Source: CAWJLS01 sp963843755 (GTDB lineage: Bacteria > Acidobacteriota > Thermoanaerobaculia > Multivoradales > DATKCC01). Taken from it: a DNA stretch of 64,000 nucleotides. The stretch spans positions 232,230-296,229 of the forward strand of contig CAWJLS010000003.1 in assembly GCA_963843755.1 (NCBI GenBank), in the 5' to 3' direction. This document shows positions 60,823 through 64,000 of this stretch, piece after piece. Numbering within the stretch: position 1 is the first letter of the stretch; every line of letters starts with the position of its first letter. The notes under the pieces are model-generated. The model made no database searches, was not told where the DNA came from, and was given only the letters and a program-made list of their open reading frames with translations. The translations under genes and the position numbers were made by a program.

Positions 60823-63800
60823 TCGAGGCTGAGCCTGGCTCACCGCCCGGTAGAGCCTGGTTGTTCCCCTCGGTATGGCGAACCGCGGCGTCAACTCTGC
60901 GATTCCCTCGGCCGCGCCTTCCCGCACCCCTAAGACCGTCGCATCCTCTACTACATCATCAAACCACCGTAGCGGATTTACCTTGCGCGAGAGGGACCGG
61001 AACCATCCTGTGGACTCAATGCCACCGACTGCCTCCGCTTCGACCATTCCCAACGGGTTTGCCAAGCCGATCACACTACCCTCGGCCTGCGCAACGATCT
61101 CTTCACTGCTTGTAGGCAGAGGGCCTGCAAGAATGGAGTCGACTAGCCCTGCGACAAGCCGTCCCTCCAGGTGTTGACCGTTTAGGTCCGCCGCTTGTTC
61201 AATGGCGAGTTGCACCTGAAGGCGCGATTGCGCGTTCTTCTCGGCGGTTTCCCGAGAGAGAGAAACGTACAGCCCGGTCGAGTCGCGGAAGTTCGATGGA
61301 CTGTTCAGCGCGTACTGGTAGAGGTTCGGCCCGTCGACGTACCCCATCGGGTCGGCCTGGATGAAGCGCCCCAGCTCCGGGTCGTAGTACCGGTGCCTGG
61401 CGTAGACGAAGCCGGTGACGGCGTCGTGGGGGAGGCCGTGGAAGCCCATGTGGTTGCCGACGGCCGAGGCGGAGGTGAAGCCCGGGAAGGGCTCGCTGAA
61501 GACCAGCTTCTCCGGACTGGTGGCGGAGACCGTGAAGGTCTCGCTCCAGGTCGAGGCCAGGCCGAGGCCGGCCAGGTCGAGCGGGTCGGTGCCGACCGCG
61601 AGGGTATGGCTGCCGGCGGTGAGGGCCGCGTCCGTCCGGAGGGTGTAGCCGTCCGGACCGAGGCTCCAGCTCGCCGGCGCGCCGTCGAGGGTGACGACGC
61701 TGTCGACCTGGGGCAGGTCCGGCATCTCCGAAAGGGTGACCTCGAGGAAGCCACTGCTCGTCACGCAGACCTGCTCGATCTTGGGCGCCGTGGTGTCCTC
61801 GACCAGCAGGTCCTCGCCCGCGGCGGGCCAGGTGATCGAGTCGCCCGCCCCGGCCGCGGCGACGTTGCCGAAGAGGTCCCGGAAGGCGCCCGCCGGGAGC
61901 ACCAGATCGAGCGGCGCTCCCTCGGCCGGCGCCTCGTCCGGCGTCAGCAGGATCCGGCGACCCGGCCGGCGGCTGGACAGGAGGGGCTGGCTGGCGGTGA
62001 GCCCGATCGCCGCCGGCTGACCGGGATCGGTCTGATCCGTCAGCGTCAGCTCCCCGGCCGCGATGGCCTGCTCGATCTTCGAGAGCAGGACCTCTTCGGA
62101 GACCTCGAGCACGATCGAGCCTTCCGAGATCCGCACCTGCTCGATGGCCGGCGGCGTCGAGTCCACCAGGATCGAGCGCTCGCCGTAGGGCGAGTACTCG
62201 TAGCGCTCGATCGGCTTGCCCGCCGTATCCGTGAGCAGCACCAGGGAGCCGCTCGCGTCGTAGAACGGCAGGTACTCCTGGTCGAGCGTGCCGTCGCCGT
62301 CGAGGTCGACCTCCAGGCTGACCACCTCGTCGAGGCCGGCGCCGTAGGTCCGGTGCTGGAAGAGGATGCCGTCGCGCAGCTCCTCGATCGGCTGCCAATC
62401 GGCCCAGACGGTCTGGGTGGTCTCGCCACCCACCACTTCCCGCACGCGCCGGCCGAAGGCGTCGTAGTCGTAGCGGGCGAGCTCCGTGTCGTCCGCCGCG
62501 AGGACTCTGGTCAGGCGGTTGTTGGCGTCGTAGACGAGCTGCCGGCCTCCCTTGGCCGTCAAGTTGCCGGCGGCGTCCCAGCCGAGCGCGGTCGTCTCCA
62601 CCGCGCCGGGGCGGTTGCGGCCGGAGCCGTCGAGCGGCAGGGAGGACTGGTCGGTCTCACAAGCCTGGTCGCTCGTCTTGCCGAGGAGGTTCTCGGCCGC
62701 ATCGTAGCTGAAGCCGTAGTGCTCCGGGAGCGTGGCGAAGGACCGCGACAGCGGTGAGCCCGGGTCCTCGCCCCCGACCCGTGCGGACTCGGTCAGCCGT
62801 CCGGCCGGATCGTAGGTGAAGCCGAAGCCTGCGCCGTTCAGGTCGGTGCGGAGCTGCGCCGTCTTCAAGGACCGCGGGCTCCAGGCGATCAACTCGCCGA
62901 AGACGGTGTCGTTCGGCCCGGTGGTGTAGCTCGATCGGGTCAGCCTTCGGGCGCTGTCGAAGGTCATGGTCCCCGCGACTCCGGCTGATCCGTTGCCCAG
63001 GGTCTTTGCAGCGACGAGACCTTGACCGCGGTACCCATACGAGGCCTTGGTCAGGGCTGAGCCGCCGCCCGAGTCCCAGCCCACCTGCTCCGGTCGGTTC
63101 AGGCTGTCTGGCGTGATCGCGACGACGCGCCCGGAGGGATAGCTCAAGCTGGTGAGGTTGCCGATCCCGTCGTAGCCGAAGCCGACCATGCGGCCGAGCG
63201 TCTCGTCCGAGACCAGGCGCGAGAGCGAGTCGTACGCCCGGTGGGTCGTGACCGTCCCGGAGGTGGCCTGCGTGACGCGGTTCAGCCCGTCGTAGGTGAA
63301 GGTCTCGACGCTCGGCCCTTCGACGCCGGCCGGAAGCGCGAAGCTCCGGTCGGTCAAGCGATTCGCGAGGTCGAAGCTCTGCGAGATGGAAACGCCCCGC
63401 GGATCGGTGATCCCGGTCCGGTTGCTGTTGGCGTCGTAGCTCGAGTACTCGACCGCACCGTCCGGATAAGTCACGAAAGTCTTTCGCCCCAGGGCGTCAT
63501 ACGACCACTGCGTCGAGTTTCCGAGAGCGTCGGTGAGCGCCACGAGCCGCGAGCTGCGGTCGTAGCTGTAGTCGAGGGAGATCCCCCCTGGCCGCGTCGT
63601 CCGGACCTCCCGGTCCAGGCCGTCGTAGCGGTGCTCGGTGAGGTTCCCCTCCGGGTCGACCGCGGCGATGACGTTGCCGCGGGCGTCGACGAAGAGCTGG
63701 GTCTTGTTTCCGGCGCCGTCGGTCGCCGCCACCTGGCGTCCCAGGGCGTCGTACTCGAACAGCTCCGAGACCTGGACCGTGCCGGTCGGGCTCGCCTCGT

Positions 63801-64000
63801 GCGCCGAGGCGATCACCACGTTCCCGGCGCTGTCGCGCTGGAAGACGGTCCGGTTGCCGGCCGCATCGAGGCTCTGCTTCAGCCGCTCGGCGCCATCGTA
63901 GGTGTAGCTCGTCTCCCGGCCGAGCGGGTCGGTGACCTTCACCAGGTTCGAGCCGGGGTCATAGGCTCGCGCGGTGGTCAGGACACCGGAACCGCTCGGA
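60820..64000 (-). CDS. RHS repeat protein with Ig-like insertions in the core (5' end outside window, 3' frameshift)
   Basis: About 1060 residues are visible and the frame is open past the window edge. Many YD repeats (DPLGRETSYTYDGAERLKQS, YDALGRQVAATDGAGN, YDALGRKTFVTYPDG) form the shell that encloses a C-terminal toxin. The core motif YYDPELGRFIQADP with NLYQYALNSP marks the end of the shell (about 61320-61400). Between YEYSPYGE and the core lie two Ig-like domains (about 61490-62175), an unusual position. After the core comes a variable 150-residue region and the start of a toxin domain that is cut off by a frameshift at 60827. A secretion system for it was not seen in the window. Confidence 0.85.
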   Translation of the reverse strand, partial: PSGSGVLTTARAYDPGSNLVKVTDPLGRETSYTYDGAERLKQSLDAAGNRTVFQRDSAGNVVIASAHEASPTGTVQVSELFEYDALGRQVAATDGAGNKTQLFVDARGNVIAAVDPEGNLTEHRYDGLDREVRTTRPGGISLDYSYDRSSRLVALTDALGNSTQWSYDALGRKTFVTYPDGAVEYSSYDANSNRTGITDPRGVSISQSFDLANRLTDRSFALPAGVEGPSVETFTYDGLNRVTQATSGTVTTHRAYDSLSRLVSDETLGRMVGFGYDGIGNLTSLSYPSGRVVAITPDSLNRPEQVGWDSGGGSALTKASYGYRGQGLVAAKTLGNGSAGVAGTMTFDSARRLTRSSYTTGPNDTVFGELIAWSPRSLKTAQLRTDLNGAGFGFTYDPAGRLTESARVGGEDPGSPLSRSFATLPEHYGFSYDAAENLLGKTSDQACETDQSSLPLDGSGRNRPGAVETTALGWDAAGNLTAKGGRQLVYDANNRLTRVLAADDTELARYDYDAFGRRVREVVGGETTQTVWADWQPIEELRDGILFQHRTYGAGLDEVVSLEVDLDGDGTLDQEYLPFYDASGSLVLLTDTAGKPIERYEYSPYGERSILVDSTPPAIEQVRISEGSIVLEVSEEVLLSKIEQAIAAGELTLTDQTDPGQPAAIGLTASQPLLSSRRPGRRILLTPDEAPAEGAPLDLVLPAGAFRDLFGNVAAAGAGDSITWPAAGEDLLVEDTTAPKIEQVCVTSSGFLEVTLSEMPDLPQVDSVVTLDGAPASWSLGPDGYTLRTDAALTAGSHTLAVGTDPLDLAGLGLASTWSETFTVSATSPEKLVFSEPFPGFTSASAVGNHMGFHGLPHDAVTGFVYARHRYYDPELGRFIQADPMGYVDGPNLYQYALNSPSNFRDSTGLYVSLSRETAEKNAQSRLQVQLAIEQAADLNGQHLEGRLVAGLVDSILAGPLPTSSEEIVAQAEGSVIGLANPLGMVEAEAVGGIESTGWFRSLSRKVNPLRWFDDVVEDATVLGVREGAAEGIAELTPRFAIPRGTTRLYRAVSQAQPR

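Overview
The window is very GC-rich (by eye close to 70%), with GTG and TTG starts, tightly overlapping genes, and many genes whose start codon sits only 6-10 bases after a TAnnnT -10 box. Together with the two secreted protein families (27888-29279 and 49378-50586), the RHS proteins and the Pat-like acetyltransferase, this suggests an Acidobacteriota genome, probably Thermoanaerobaculia-like. The taxonomic call is an inference; no rRNA or tRNA gene was seen.

Region 1 (1 to about 42 kb) is dominated by surface-glycan genes in several short divergent operons. A polyprenyl-phosphate sugar transferase (1065-2072) faces a translationally coupled plus-strand operon of CDP-sugar genes: rfbF, a C-methyltransferase, an RfbC-type epimerase and a DUF4910 peptidase-like protein. 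Housekeeping and unrelated genes follow (a DUF429-like protein, CorA with an unusual upstream leader region, a Pat-like GNAT, an ACT protein). Next comes a minus-strand block with an O-antigen ligase-like polymerase, a metallo-beta-lactamase hydrolase, a hexapeptide acetyltransferase, GT2, AsnB, GT4 and a large GT39-like membrane protein. Two convergent alkaline-phosphatase-superfamily 'sulfatases', another GT4, an SGNH esterase with a dockerin and a nucleotidyltransferase lie at 20.5-27.7 kb. A Wzx-type flippase is coupled to an epimerase and a Gfo/Idh/MocA oxidoreductase. Then come a methyltransferase, a GT2, a NodB deacetylase, a second GT39-like protein, a methyltransferase, an NAD epimerase, and a BTAD-type regulator with a palindrome at its own promoter. 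Taken together these genes could make activated sugars, assemble a lipid-linked repeat unit, flip it, polymerise or ligate it and decorate it. The CDP-glucose 4,6-dehydratase expected next to rfbF is not in the window.

Region 2 (42 to 55.6 kb) is mostly metabolism and housekeeping: a frameshifted quinone oxidoreductase, an acyl-CoA dehydrogenase, an EamA transporter, AsnS, RNase III, a secreted protein, a cold-shock protein, NDH-2, a Ser/Thr kinase carrying a GspG-like pseudopilin domain outside the membrane, a DUF2007 protein and small membrane proteins.

Region 3 (55.6 to 64 kb) is an accessory and decaying region. It holds a RAYT-like transposase that seems to lack its catalytic tyrosine, an RHS N-terminal fragment cut short near a 28-bp tandem duplication, a ParE/antitoxin pair plus a second antitoxin with an in-frame stop, a DDE transposase with a one-base frameshift, an unidentified decayed gene, and a large RHS protein. 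The RHS C-terminal toxin domain is split by a one-base frameshift and is followed by a broken EF-Tu-domain-like immunity gene.

Two window-wide patterns stand out. One is a family of GC-rich hairpin repeats found only at gene 3' ends. The other is a set of short in-frame 9/12-bp repeat expansions in at least ten coding regions, mostly glycan genes.
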